Source of the DNA: Pseudomonadota bacterium
GTDB taxonomy: Bacteria; Pseudomonadota; Alphaproteobacteria; Rhizobiales; Xanthobacteraceae
NCBI GenBank assembly: GCA_023388935.1
Contig: JAEWFG010000410.1
Coordinates: forward strand, 17,745 to 81,744
DNA: 64,000 nucleotides
Direction: 5' to 3'
A program made the position numbers and the translations under genes. This document shows, piece by piece, positions 48,171-57,103 of the stretch (the first letter of the stretch is position 1; each line of letters begins with the position of its first letter). The notes beneath the pieces are model-generated. The model saw nothing but the letters and a program-made list of their open reading frames with translations, was not told the DNA's origin and did no database searches.

Positions 48171-49424
48171 TTAACCCAGCAGCTCGGCTACGTCACTCAA
48201 GCGATCGATACGATCGGCCCAGAATTGCATCAATTCGACGCGCTCCGGTAGACAGTCGTCGCGATCGTAGATCGCTCGAACGGAGCGGTCTTTGTGATCA
48301 AGCTGCAATTCGATGAGGGACGGCTCGAACCGGCGCCTTCCTTCGACCCGCTCGCGGTTGAGTATCGTGGAGGCCGATGAACGGAAGCCGTGTGCGCAGT
48401 GGGTCCCCTTGTATCCGAGAGCAATCAGCGCGTTGTTCAAGGTGTTTTCGCTGATGGGGCGGTCTTCCTGCTTACCCGGAAACAGATAGCGGTGGTTGCT
48501 GGTGCGCCGATGCAGTTCGCGCAGAAGCTCGAGCGCCTGCCGTGAGAGCGGAACGACGAGATCCTCTTCCGGCAAGTCCTTCTCTTCGCGATCGCGGTGC
48601 ATTTTCAGCTTTTCGAAGGGTACCACCCAGAAGCCGCTCTTGAGGTTGAATTCGCGCCATTCTGCGTTCTGCACGGTGCCGGGCCGCACGAACGTCAGGG
48701 CTAGCAATCGCAGGCCGTAGCCGACCAGGTTCTGGCCGCGCCCCTCATAGAGGTCGATCTTGCGCAACAGCTGGCCGAACTTTTGGGGGTCGGTCAGCGC
48801 TGGTCGCTTTCTCTCGCGGTGGGGTTCGAAGCCTTCCTCGAAATCGACGTCGGCAAAGGGCGATTGACTGATGAAGTTCTTCCGCTTGGCGATGCCCATG
48901 ATCTTGCGCGCGGCCGACAAGACGCGGGCCCGGGTGGGCTTGTTCAACTTTTCGAGAATTGTGGATAGCTGATTCGAGCGGACCTGCTCGACCGGCATTT
49001 TCCCGAAGCCGGGCGCGCCGCGGTAGCCGTCGTTCAGATAGCGAACGCTGCGCTTATCCCGAGCGTAGGTGCGCTTGGAGACCCCGAGCTCGCGGGCGGT
49101 CAGCCACTCCTTAGCGAGCACCTCAAAGGTTCGCTCCGCGGCGTCGATGGCCGCCACCAATTTGAGCCGCTTCTGCTCGACCGGATCTCGACCGGCGGCC
49201 AGGTGCTCGCGCGCCTCGTCGCGGCGGTCGCGGGCGGCAGCCAGGGAGACATCTGGGAACTGCCCTATGGCGAGCGTCCGCCGCTTGCCAAGGAACCTGT
49301 AGTCCATCCGCCAGAGCTTGGCCCCGTTGGGCTGAACCAGGAGATACAGCGCCTTCTCGTCGGCGATCCGGAACGGGTCAGCGCCGGCTTTGGCTTTTTC
49401 AACTCGTAGAGGGCTAAGGCTCAT
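48171..49424 (-). CDS. tyrosine site-specific integrase (P4-like, DUF4102 N-terminus)
   Basis: 417 residues from the ATG at 49424; an in-frame TTG at 49445 is less likely. The N-terminal 90 residues are the arm-binding DUF4102 domain (KLWRMDYRFLGKRRTLAIG). Catalytic residues: Arg near 247 (FVRPGTVQNAEWRE), His345 and Arg348 (HGFRSSAS), His377 (QLDHKD) and Tyr386 (AIYDRDD). It inserts the prophage into the adjacent tRNA-Asn gene, 163 bases away. It converges on the SLOG gene. Its C-terminus SDVAELLG loosely resembles the phage tail motif. Confidence 0.93.
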   Translation of the reverse strand: MSLSPLRVEKAKAGADPFRIADEKALYLLVQPNGAKLWRMDYRFLGKRRTLAIGQFPDVSLAAARDRRDEAREHLAAGRDPVEQKRLKLVAAIDAAERTFEVLAKEWLTARELGVSKRTYARDKRSVRYLNDGYRGAPGFGKMPVEQVRSNQLSTILEKLNKPTRARVLSAARKIMGIAKRKNFISQSPFADVDFEEGFEPHRERKRPALTDPQKFGQLLRKIDLYEGRGQNLVGYGLRLLALTFVRPGTVQNAEWREFNLKSGFWVVPFEKLKMHRDREEKDLPEEDLVVPLSRQALELLRELHRRTSNHRYLFPGKQEDRPISENTLNNALIALGYKGTHCAHGFRSSASTILNRERVEGRRRFEPSLIELQLDHKDRSVRAIYDRDDCLPERVELMQFWADRIDRLSDVAELLG

Positions 49425-49586
49425 GACAGTATCGGTTTGGGGCAATTTGCGACGATACCGCCAAAGATACTGTCAGAACGCTGAGATTGGAAGAGGCGGA
49501 AAGGGCCGCCCTGAGACACATCAGAGGAAATTCTTGAGTGTTTTCAGAGCCAGTTGGACTGCATGAGACCCCATGAACAGACCAAA

Positions 49587-49661
49587 TGGCTCCCCGGGCT
49601 GGATTCGAACCAGCGACCATCCGATTAACAGTCGGATGCTCTACCGCTGAGCTACCGAGGA
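49587..49661 (-). tRNA. tRNA-Asn(GTT)
   Basis: The minus strand folds as a 75-nt tRNA with encoded CCA (49589-49587): acceptor TCCTCGG pairs with CCGGGGA, the anticodon loop CTGTTAA reads GTT, and the T arm has GGTTCGAATCC. The 3' end faces the integrase and prophage, so this is the attachment site. The other att copy should lie left of the window. To the right, 49662-49797 holds nothing I can support. Confidence 0.95.
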
Positions 49662-49797
49662 AAAGGGCGAACCAGTTGTTCGCGCGCGCTGCGTATAACA
49701 AAGCCGGTTGCGCTTGCAAAGGACGAATTCATCATCGTCCGCAATACGTCGAGGAAGGGCCTGGAGCGGCCCCTCCTCCGGGCCGTGTCGGATCAAA

Positions 49798-49920
49798 CTA
49801 TTCGGCGCTGAAGGACGTGGTCTTCGTGCCAGGGTCGTAACGCAGCCTCAGCACGTTGAACTTGCAGAGGTTGACGTTCTTCCACAACACCGACGCGTCC
49901 AGCGCCGACTTGTTCTCGGC
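49798..49920 (-). pseudogene. C-terminal fragment of an unidentified protein
   Basis: A 40-codon frame without a start, preceded immediately by an in-frame TGA, encodes ASVLWKNVNLCKFNVLRLRY and ends TTSFSAE. It reads like the conserved end of a real protein whose front has been lost. I do not recognise it. The rest of 49921-50100 is empty of genes. Confidence 0.35.
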
Positions 49921-50100
49921 TCAACGCAAACCACGTCTTACATTTTCGAAACGATGTGATTTCGGGTGCTGGCAGATATCTTCCGGCTTTCGATCTTTAA
50001 ACAGCTTATCCGCAGCATATTCACAGGCTCGATCCGGCAGATTTACGTCGAAGGTACAAACCACTTGCTGCGCACAAATCCACAAGGACTACCCACCGGT

Positions 50101-50349
50101 CTAATCGAACACGGTGCGGCAGGCATCGCTCAGGCTTGCTCGGTTGCGCCGCAGACACGCCGTGATCGCGCGGACATTGGGGATCTCGCCGGCACAGAGC
50201 CGGTAGACGTCGGGAGTGCAGGACCGGCGCTGCGCCGGTGTTCCCTGCGCCTGAGCGGTGGAGGTAAATAGCGTCAGGAACAACCCGACCGTCGAAGCGC
50301 GACAAGCCCGGCTTCTCACGCCCGCAAACCGCAAAAACCTCGCCTTCAT
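50101..50349 (-). CDS. small secreted Cys-containing protein
   Basis: 82 residues from the ATG at 50349 (MKARFLRFAGVRSRACRAST), with a signal peptide ending in AQA-QGTP. The mature part has RRSCTPDVYRLCAGEIPNVR and ITACLRRNRASLSDACRTVF: four Cys in the spacing seen in short periplasmic Cys-rich repeat proteins common in Bradyrhizobium. Host gene. Function unknown. Confidence 0.7.
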   Translation of the reverse strand: MKARFLRFAGVRSRACRASTVGLFLTLFTSTAQAQGTPAQRRSCTPDVYRLCAGEIPNVRAITACLRRNRASLSDACRTVFD

Positions 50350-50609
50350 GACCAAGTCTCCTGTCTGCCCTGCCGCCCCGGTCCGCATTGACCGGCGCGT
50401 GCGAAGGGGTAGGAGAAACAAGCCGCAGCGGATGTGATTTCTTTCACACTCGCCGTGTCTCGGAAGGCACGTCGGAGTCCCCGGGACTTTTTCAGAGATC
50501 GCTAACCAATCCGGACCCGATCGCCGGATCGTTAAAATGCGAACGATCGGCTCAATCAGGAAACAAACGCACTTTGCGACATTGCGTCATCCGCGTTCCG
50601 GAGGGTGTG

Positions 50610-50783
50610 ATGAGCGAAGCCGAATTCAACCTGTTGCTGGATTCTGTCCGGGACGCCATAGCGCCCGTGCCGGAGGAGGAGTTCGTGCCCCGCTCGTGGT
50701 CATACGACGCAACGTCCAAGGCCGCCAATGACAACGAGGGCGCCTGGCCCCTCCTGCCATTTCCGGACGGCTGGGCCTGCTGA
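50610..50783 (+). CDS. small hypothetical host protein
   Basis: 57 residues starting MSEAEFNLLLDSVRDAIAPV, with GGAGGG eight to ten bases upstream; the frame is open further up without support. Contains a polar Asn-rich patch (ATSKAANDNEGAW). No family recognised. Confidence 0.55.
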   Translation: MSEAEFNLLLDSVRDAIAPVPEEEFVPRSWSYDATSKAANDNEGAWPLLPFPDGWAC

Positions 50784-50871
50784 CACCGCTCAAACTTTAT
50801 CGCGAACAAGTGCGCTCGCCTTGCGAGCCCATTGATGTAAGGCGCTGCGCCGAGACCCGGCGCAGGCACGA

Positions 50872-51018
50872 TCAAGTCTTGACGCTCTCCTCGTCGTCCT
50901 GCGGCTCCTTGTCGGGTGCAGCCGGCGGAAAGATGCTGTCATAGATCGCACGGGCCTCGCGAATGAGGCGAGCCCGTTCCAGCTCAGATTTCGGGACAAA
51001 TTGGACAACGTCGCCCAC
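50872..51018 (-). CDS. small conserved host protein, 48 residues
   Basis: From a GTG: (M)GDVVQFVPKSELERARLIRE then ARAIYDSIFPP and an acidic end ESVKT. The sequence type is frequent in Bradyrhizobium genomes. Short, probably helical. Function unknown. Easily overlooked because a longer antisense-frame ORF covers it. Confidence 0.55.
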   Translation of the reverse strand: MGDVVQFVPKSELERARLIREARAIYDSIFPPAAPDKEPQDDEESVKT

Positions 51019-51210
51019 GTGCTCTCCAGCGCTCGATTGATGGGGAATGCATCAGCCAGCCGATGCGAACTTTATGCCAGCGGGCCTGAATTGGAGGGTT
51101 CCGGCAAGCCCCGGGCAAACCCGGTAGGCGTGGCTCGACAAGGCTCGCTCGCGAACTCCGTGAAACCCGCAGCCAAATCGAATTTACGCTGGAGGATCAG
51201 AAGCTTGTGA

Positions 51211-51284
51211 TGGAGGCCACGACCAGAATTGAACTGGTGTACACGGTTTTGCAGACCGTTGCGTAACCACTCCGCCACGTGGCC
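51211..51284 (-). tRNA. tRNA-Cys(GCA)
   Basis: The minus strand gives GGCCACG ... CGTGGCC as acceptor stem with encoded CCA, a D arm region GGCGGAGTGGTTACGC, anticodon loop TCTGCAAAA with GCA, and T arm CCAGTTCAATTCTGG. 74 nt in total. A half copy lies at 52717-52757. Confidence 0.93.
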
Positions 51285-51421
51285 CCAACGCGGCAGATCA
51301 ATATAGGCGATCAAGCACTTACGCAACCACTCTCGCCCACTCACCCTCAGAGTTCTGAAACTCGGATTCCGTGGCGTTTCTGAAACTGGCGGCACGGCGG
51401 ACGGCCGTGGTTGGCAGGGCC

Positions 51422-51614
51422 ATGACCTTCCTCACCCGCCGCCGCAGCGACAACCCGCACCAGGAGACCTGGAACATCTACCTCGGCGAAGTCCGCGTCG
51501 GCCGCATCGGCAAGCGTGCCGGAAACGTGGGGCGCCGGCGCCGTGAGCGCCGCCATTCAGGCGGCACAGGTTGAGTTCGTCGACAATTTTCGGGCGACGA
51601 TCTGGACGCGCTGA
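51422..51614 (+). pseudogene. small host protein broken by a frameshift
   Basis: MTFLTRRRSDNPHQETWNIY, then LGEVRVGRIGKRAG, continues in the first frame into low-complexity Arg-rich sequence. After about 51530 a different frame reads AVSAAIQAAQVEFVDNFRAT and ends IWTR at a TGA. Both halves look like one widespread Bradyrhizobium protein. One indel in the region 51525-51545 would explain it. Confidence 0.5.
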
Positions 51615-51736
51615 ATGCGAGCTATCGGCAGGAGGCCGACGCAATGCTCAACGCAATTCCGCTGTGCCCCGACGGTCTCGACGCAATGGACGGGCTTCAA
51701 CAAGACCGGAGTTTCGTTGATTCTGCGGATGTAAAA

Positions 51737-52550
51737 TCAAACCTCAACAAAGGGCAGATGTCGAACGGCGTCCCACTGCCTGTCATGTGGGACGCGGGAG
51801 TACGATTCGCGAAACTTGTTCGGGCGCCACTCCTTGGCCGGGTCGAGTTTTCCATTATGCGTAAAGAATGCGTTGGCGCCTCCGTCCGAGACTGCCGCCA
51901 GCCCGTAACCGTGTCTTCCGCAAAGGGCGGCGAATGCGGTCAATGATGCGCCGTGATACCATCCTCGCGGATGCTTCTGATGCCGATCGAAAGCGGCGTC
52001 ATATGGGACAGAGATCGGTTTCGTTCCGAATGTCGAATTGTACTCGACGCAAATAATCGTCGGTTTGATGTCGATCAGCCGCTCCAGAAACCAGTAATCG
52101 TTACCGTCAACGTCGATGGATAGAACGCCGAGTGCAGGAAAGGCACTCTTGAGAGAGTCTGTCGAGCGTAAGGAATCGTTGAACTGCTTCTATGCGGCTC
52201 GGCAGAAAGAACTTTGCATCGGCAACTTGGCCGGCGTCTCCGTCGATAAGCATCCCTTTCCAGTCTGCCCGCTTGGCGAGGGCTGAACAGTTGAATTCGG
52301 CTGGATGAAAACCGAATTCGATAAAAGTCTTGGGGCAATCGATCGCCAGTCGTTCGATAATCTCGTTCTCGTTTGACTGCCCCCTGGCGCGCAGCATGCG
52401 CAGTCCGGTTCGCAAGCGCCGAACAGGCGTCAATTTCTTGAGTGACTCCCGAATGCCGGACAGGTGAACGAGTTCAGAGGCGGAATTATTGCCGAGTAAT
52501 CTCAAGTGATCGCGTAGCCTGGCGCGATCTGCATTGCCCTTGGCAAACAT
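51737..52550 (-). pseudogene. FkbM-family methyltransferase, frameshifted
   Basis: The first part (52550 to about 52165) starts MFAKGNADRARLRDHLRLLG and has KTFIEFGFHPAEFNCSALA, the AdoMet-binding region. After RFLTLD the sense moves one frame: DSLKSAFPALGVLSIDVDGN, DYWFLERLIDIKPTIICVEY and onward without a stop to HLPFVEV at 51737. IDVDGND is the conserved catalytic segment. One indel near 52150-52175 breaks the gene. FkbM enzymes methylate sugars, so it may be a remnant of a surface-glycan island. Confidence 0.8.
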
Positions 52551-52716
52551 CGAGATCGATCCTTAAAAAGCGGCAACGTTACGACATACATGGAAACAAC
52601 AACCGGCCCGTGCAAGGGCCTCGCCCTGACGGGCGTCCTTCCCGGCGGTCAGTCCAGCCCAACCGGAATTGCCTATTTTTGCAGGATTTGGTGGCGGTTG
52701 GCGGAGTAAGCAATCT

Positions 52717-52757
52717 CGGTATTGCAAACCATTGCGTAACTGCCCCGCCACGTGGCC
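52717..52757 (-). pseudogene. 5' half copy of tRNA-Cys
   Basis: GGCCACGTGGCGG, then GTTACGCAA-GGT-TGCAA and ACCG align with the first 41 bases of the intact tRNA-Cys at 51211-51284 with about six mismatches. The 3' half is absent. The intact gene and the half copy bracket the broken FkbM gene, as expected for a decayed integrated island. Confidence 0.6.
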
Positions 52758-52775
52758 CCGCGACCGAATGCCTTC

Positions 52776-53074
52776 TTAGATCGTGGGGCCGAGGATCAAG
52801 ATATCGAGCCAAGACAAGAAGATTGCCGCAGCAACAACAGCTAGGAAGGCGAGCCCCGCCACACCGATCGACGGTACGATGTGGAGTATTCGTTTGAGAA
52901 CTCGCTCGGCAGCGGCCTCCTGAGTGAAAACAGGCTGCCGCGTCGATCCCAGTACTCGCCAGCCCTGAAGAAATAGTCCCGGAGCGAAGGAACGAAGACT
53001 ACGACAGCGAACGCTGAAACCAGGAAGACGAGGACATGGCGCGCGTCGCGCAGCACCTCGCTAAGCGAGAGCAT
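52776..53074 (-). pseudogene. two-helix membrane protein, probably frameshifted
   Basis: From an ATG at 53074 after GAGGAG, MLSLSEVLRDARHVLVFLVS gives one membrane helix. Near 52925 the coding pattern shifts to another frame reading FTQEAAAERVLKRILHIVPS, then a second helix VAGLAFLAVVAAAIFLSWLD to a stop at 52776. Either an indel has broken a two-helix protein or two short genes overlap. No family recognised. 53075-53217 holds no gene. Confidence 0.4.
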
Positions 53075-53217
53075 CCGGCACTCCTCAGCCGCTTCAGTTG
53101 ACAATCCGCGCAGTCGATTCATACGCAAATCAAGCAACGGTGCAAACCGCCGGCTCCCACCTCGCCTGAGCCGCCGAGGTATCAACCGAGAATTTCTTCG
53201 GTCGCGACGGGCCGAAG

Positions 53218-53958
53218 TCAGGCTCGCTTGCCGCGCCGCATACCGCGCCGTCGGTCCTTAGCCGCCGGCTTCGGAGCCAGCTCCGGCATCTCCGCCTGCA
53301 CCTCGCGGTAGCGCGCCAGCATCCGCTCAAAACTCGCATGCAGTGCCTCGGCGATGTCGGGGCGCCGTTCGAGGCCGGCCAGAATCGACGCAGCGGCCTC
53401 AATTGTCGAAAGTCCGTCGCGGCGCGGCTCGCGGCGCAGGCGCCCGTAGCGCGAGGGGTGCGCCGGGTTGAGGATCACACGCTGGCATTTCAGCATCCAG
53501 GGATTACGCCACCACAGCGCCTTGGCCTGGCTCCAGGTGCCGTCGAGCAGCACCACGCCTTCGAGCTTGCCGAGGATGGCGCGCTGGTTCTCCGCGACCT
53601 CGCCCTTGCGGGTCAGCGCCACGATCTCGCCCTCGGCATCAAGATCGGCGGCGCGTGCCGAGCCGAGATACAGCACGGCCCAGCGCGCGGCATTCTCGAC
53701 CGGCCGCCCCAGCGCCTTGGACAGGCTCGGCCAGGACAGGCCAACCCGAACCGTGGCATCGGCGAAATGCTTGGCAAGCAGCCGCGCGGTGCCGAGCGCC
53801 CTGTCCTGCTCCTGCGGATGCTGGAGGATCAGGAGCCCGAGGCGATTTTTAATTGGCGTGACGCTGTCGCAGATGCACAGCGGCATCGGCTTCTGGCAGT
53901 GCGGGCACTCGGGGATCGGCTCGGCCGGCGCGGCGGCTGTGTCTGGCGGGTTCGACAT
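53218..53958 (-). CDS. DTW-domain protein (TapT-like tRNA aminocarboxypropyltransferase)
   Basis: 246 residues from the ATG at 53958 (MSNPPDTAAAPAEPIPECPH). CPHCQKPMPLCIC near the start binds zinc. LLDGTWSQAKALWWRNPWM carries the DTW-type core (here DGTW), and NPAHPSRYGRLRREPRRDGL, then STIEA complete the family pattern. TapT/TuaA enzymes add an aminocarboxypropyl group to uridine in tRNA. Host gene. An upstream in-frame start at 53994 is less likely. Confidence 0.88.
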   Translation of the reverse strand: MSNPPDTAAAPAEPIPECPHCQKPMPLCICDSVTPIKNRLGLLILQHPQEQDRALGTARLLAKHFADATVRVGLSWPSLSKALGRPVENAARWAVLYLGSARAADLDAEGEIVALTRKGEVAENQRAILGKLEGVVLLDGTWSQAKALWWRNPWMLKCQRVILNPAHPSRYGRLRREPRRDGLSTIEAAASILAGLERRPDIAEALHASFERMLARYREVQAEMPELAPKPAAKDRRRGMRRGKRA

Positions 53959-53998
53959 GAGCGCGGCTATACGCTTTGCACAGTGGTTCAACAACCGC

Positions 53999-56900
53999 CT
54001 ATTCCGCCGGCGCGGCCAGCGCGCGAGGCTCGGAGCGCCGCCGGAGCCGGTCGATCAGCAGGTAGATCACGGGCGTGGTGTAGAGCGTCAGGATCTGGGA
54101 GACGAGCAGGCCGCCGATGATGGTGATGCCGAGCGGGCGCCGCAGCTCAGTGCCGGGTCCGGTTGCGATCACCAGCGGAATGCCCGCGAACAGAGCCGCC
54201 ATCGTCGTCATCAGGATCGGGCGAAAGCGCACCTGGCAGGCCTCGAAGATCGCCTCCGCCGAGGACAGGCCGCGCTGGCGCTCGGCATCGAGTGCGAAGT
54301 CTACCATCATGATACCGTTCTTCTTGACGATGCCGATCAACAGGATGATGCCGACAAAGGCGATCACCGTCAGCGGTGTGTTGGTGAGCTGCAGCGCAAG
54401 CAGCGCACCGAGGCCGGCCGAGGGCAGCGTCGAGATGATGGTGAGCGGATGAGCGAGGCTCTCATAGAGCACGCCGAGCACAATATACATCGCGACCAGC
54501 GCGCCGAGGATCAGGAGCGGCTGACGGCCGCTGGTCCTGGCGAAGTCGCCGGCATTACCGTCAAAACTGCCGCGGATGCCTTCGGGCATGTGCAATTCCT
54601 CGACCGCGCGCTGGATGTTTTGAGTGGCGGTCTGGAGCGGCACCTCCGGCAGCAGGTTGAACGACACCGTGGTCGAGGGGAATGATTGCGAGTGGTAGAC
54701 CGCGAGCGCGGCGAGCCCGCGCGTCGCGTGCACCACGGCCGACAGCGGCACCTGCGTGTCGTTGGCGCCGGCGACATAGATTCGTTCGAGGTTGGAGGGA
54801 TCGACCTGGAATTTCGGGTCGATCTCCAGCACGATCATGTACTGGTTGCGTTGGGTGTAGATGATCGAGATCTGCCGCTGCGAAAACGCGTTGTTCAACG
54901 CGTTGTCGATGTCCTGAACTCTGACGCCGAGCATCGAGGCCTTCTGGCGGTCGATGGACAAGGTCAGCTGGAGTCCGCCGGGATCGCGATCGCTGGAAAT
55001 GTCGGTGATGCCCTCGACCGTCTCCATGCGCTTGGCCACGATCGGGGCCCACTTCTGGAGCAGCTCGAGATCGGTGCTGGAGAGCGTGTACTGGTAGTCG
55101 GAATCGCTCTGGCGCCCGCCGGTGCGCACGTCCTGGGCAGCGAACATGAAGAGGCGGATGCCGGGCACCGGGAACAAGGCCCGCCGCAACCGGTCGATCA
55201 CGAGCTGCGTCGAAACGTGGTCGCGCTCCTCCGGCGGCTTCAGGCTGATGAACATGGTGCCGCGGTTCGAGGTCGCTCCCCCCGGCCCGCCTCCACCGCC
55301 GACCGTCGAGCCGATACCGGCGACGGCCGGATCCTGCATCACGATGTCTGCGAGCCGCTGTTGCAGCCCGAGCATAGACTGGAACGAGATGTCCGCTGAG
55401 GCGCGTGTCGCGCCGATGACGAAGCCGGTATCGTCGGTCGGGAAATAACCCTTGGGGACCTTGATGTAGAGCGTCACCGTGAGGGCGATGGTGGCGAAGA
55501 ACACCAACAGCGTCAGCAACGGGAATTCGAGGACAGTGCGCAGGGTGCGGGTATAGAAGGCGACGATGCGCGACAGCGAGCCCTCGATCATTCGGTCAAA
55601 CAACGTGGCCGACCCTGACGTCGTCTCCCGGATGTAATGGGCGCAGATCATCGGCGTGACCGTGAGCGACACCAGCGTCGAGACCACGATCGCGAAGGTC
55701 AGTGTCAGCGAAAATTCGCGCAGGAGACGGCCGACGATGCCGTCCATGAAGATCAGCGGCGTGAATGCCGCGATCAGCGACAGGCTGATCGAGACCACGG
55801 TAAATCCGATCTGCTTGGCGCCCTCCAGTGCCGCCTGCATCGGCCGCATACCGTGCTCGAGATTGCGGAACATGTTCTCGATCATCACGATGGCGTCGTC
55901 GACCACGAAGCCGACCGAGATCGCCAGCGCCATCAGCGAGAGATTGTCGATCGAGAAGCCCGCGACCCACATGCCGGCGCAGGTGCCGGCCAGCGCCAGC
56001 GGCACCGAGATGCCGGCCGCGATCGTCGGCGTGAGGCGGCGGAGGAACACGAACACGACGACCATCACGAGGATGGCGGTCGCCAGCAAGGTCCACTGCA
56101 TGTCCTGCACGCTGGCGCGGATCGTGCTGGTGCGGTCGACCAGGGTGGAAACATCCACACCGGCCGGAATCCACTGCTTCAGCTCGGGGATCAGCGCCTT
56201 CACCCTGTCGACGGTGTCGATGACATTGGCATCGCCCTGCTTGGTGATCTGGATCAGGACCGCCGGTTGCTTGTTGAACCAGGCGATGGAGCGGGCGTTA
56301 CGGACGGCATCCTCGATGTCGGCGACGTCAGAGAGCCGCACGAAATTTCCGTTCGAGCTCTTGATGACGATATCGCGGAATTCTTTTGCCGTGCGCATCT
56401 GACGGTTCAGCGACAGCGTCTCGCTCTGGCGCTCGCCGTTGAAGATACCGACCGGGCCGAGCGGGTTGGCGTTGATGATCGCTGTCCGCACGTCGTCGGT
56501 GGCGATGCCCGCGTTCGAGAGCGCGACCGGGTTGAGCTGCACCCGCACCGCCGGCTGATCGGCGCCACTGACCGTGACATCGCCGACACCCGGCACCTGC
56601 GAGATGCGCTGTGCGAGGACCGTATCGGCGACGTCGTAGATCGCGCTGGCGGACAGCGTCTTCGAGGTCAACGCCAGCACGAAGACGGGCGCGCCGGCCG
56701 TATTCGCTTTACGGAAGCGCGGCAGCGTCGGCAGGTCGCTCGGCAGGTCGACCAGCGCGGCATTGATCGCCGCCTGCACGTCACGCGCGGCCTTGTCGAT
56801 GTTGCGGCCGATGTCGAACTGAAGCTGGATGTTTGTCGTACCGAGCGAACTCGTCGACGTGATCTGGTTGATACCGGAGATTTCGCCCAGCCGCCGCTCC

Positions 56901-57103
56901 AGTGGCGAGGCCACCGTCGCCGCCATGACGGACGGATCGGCGCCCGGGCGGCTGGCCGAGACGAAGATGGCGGGAAAATCGACGTTCGGGACCGAGGCGA
57001 CGGGAAGGAACTCGTAGGCGACGACACCCAGCAGGAACAACCCGATCGACAGCAACGTGGTCGCGACCGGGCGGCGGATGAAGGGCTCCGAGATCGATGC
57101 CAT
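53999..57103 (-). CDS. RND efflux transporter, MdtC-like inner membrane subunit
   Basis: About 1034 residues, ATG at 57103 overlapping the upstream stop (TGATG); a GTG one codon earlier is possible. Twelve membrane helices with two large periplasmic loops, starting ISEPFIRRPVATTLLSIGLF. GFVVDDAIVMIENMFRNLE holds the proton-relay Asp pair, and AAFTPLIFMDGIVGRLLREF and KKNGIMMVDFALDAERQRG are family landmarks. It lies third in the operon, after the adapter and MdtB-like genes; the pair likely forms a mixed trimer that exports drugs or small amphiphiles. Confidence 0.9.
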   Translation of the reverse strand: MASISEPFIRRPVATTLLSIGLFLLGVVAYEFLPVASVPNVDFPAIFVSASRPGADPSVMAATVASPLERRLGEISGINQITSTSSLGTTNIQLQFDIGRNIDKAARDVQAAINAALVDLPSDLPTLPRFRKANTAGAPVFVLALTSKTLSASAIYDVADTVLAQRISQVPGVGDVTVSGADQPAVRVQLNPVALSNAGIATDDVRTAIINANPLGPVGIFNGERQSETLSLNRQMRTAKEFRDIVIKSSNGNFVRLSDVADIEDAVRNARSIAWFNKQPAVLIQITKQGDANVIDTVDRVKALIPELKQWIPAGVDVSTLVDRTSTIRASVQDMQWTLLATAILVMVVVFVFLRRLTPTIAAGISVPLALAGTCAGMWVAGFSIDNLSLMALAISVGFVVDDAIVMIENMFRNLEHGMRPMQAALEGAKQIGFTVVSISLSLIAAFTPLIFMDGIVGRLLREFSLTLTFAIVVSTLVSLTVTPMICAHYIRETTSGSATLFDRMIEGSLSRIVAFYTRTLRTVLEFPLLTLLVFFATIALTVTLYIKVPKGYFPTDDTGFVIGATRASADISFQSMLGLQQRLADIVMQDPAVAGIGSTVGGGGGPGGATSNRGTMFISLKPPEERDHVSTQLVIDRLRRALFPVPGIRLFMFAAQDVRTGGRQSDSDYQYTLSSTDLELLQKWAPIVAKRMETVEGITDISSDRDPGGLQLTLSIDRQKASMLGVRVQDIDNALNNAFSQRQISIIYTQRNQYMIVLEIDPKFQVDPSNLERIYVAGANDTQVPLSAVVHATRGLAALAVYHSQSFPSTTVSFNLLPEVPLQTATQNIQRAVEELHMPEGIRGSFDGNAGDFARTSGRQPLLILGALVAMYIVLGVLYESLAHPLTIISTLPSAGLGALLALQLTNTPLTVIAFVGIILLIGIVKKNGIMMVDFALDAERQRGLSSAEAIFEACQVRFRPILMTTMAALFAGIPLVIATGPGTELRRPLGITIIGGLLVSQILTLYTTPVIYLLIDRLRRRSEPRALAAPAE

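Noticed and set aside
48171..48215. Integrase C-terminus AELLG as a member of the DLLG tail family
   Set aside because: It lacks the acidic, low-complexity run before the tip and may be coincidence; I left it out of the core list. The SLOG protein end AQLLG is weaker still.
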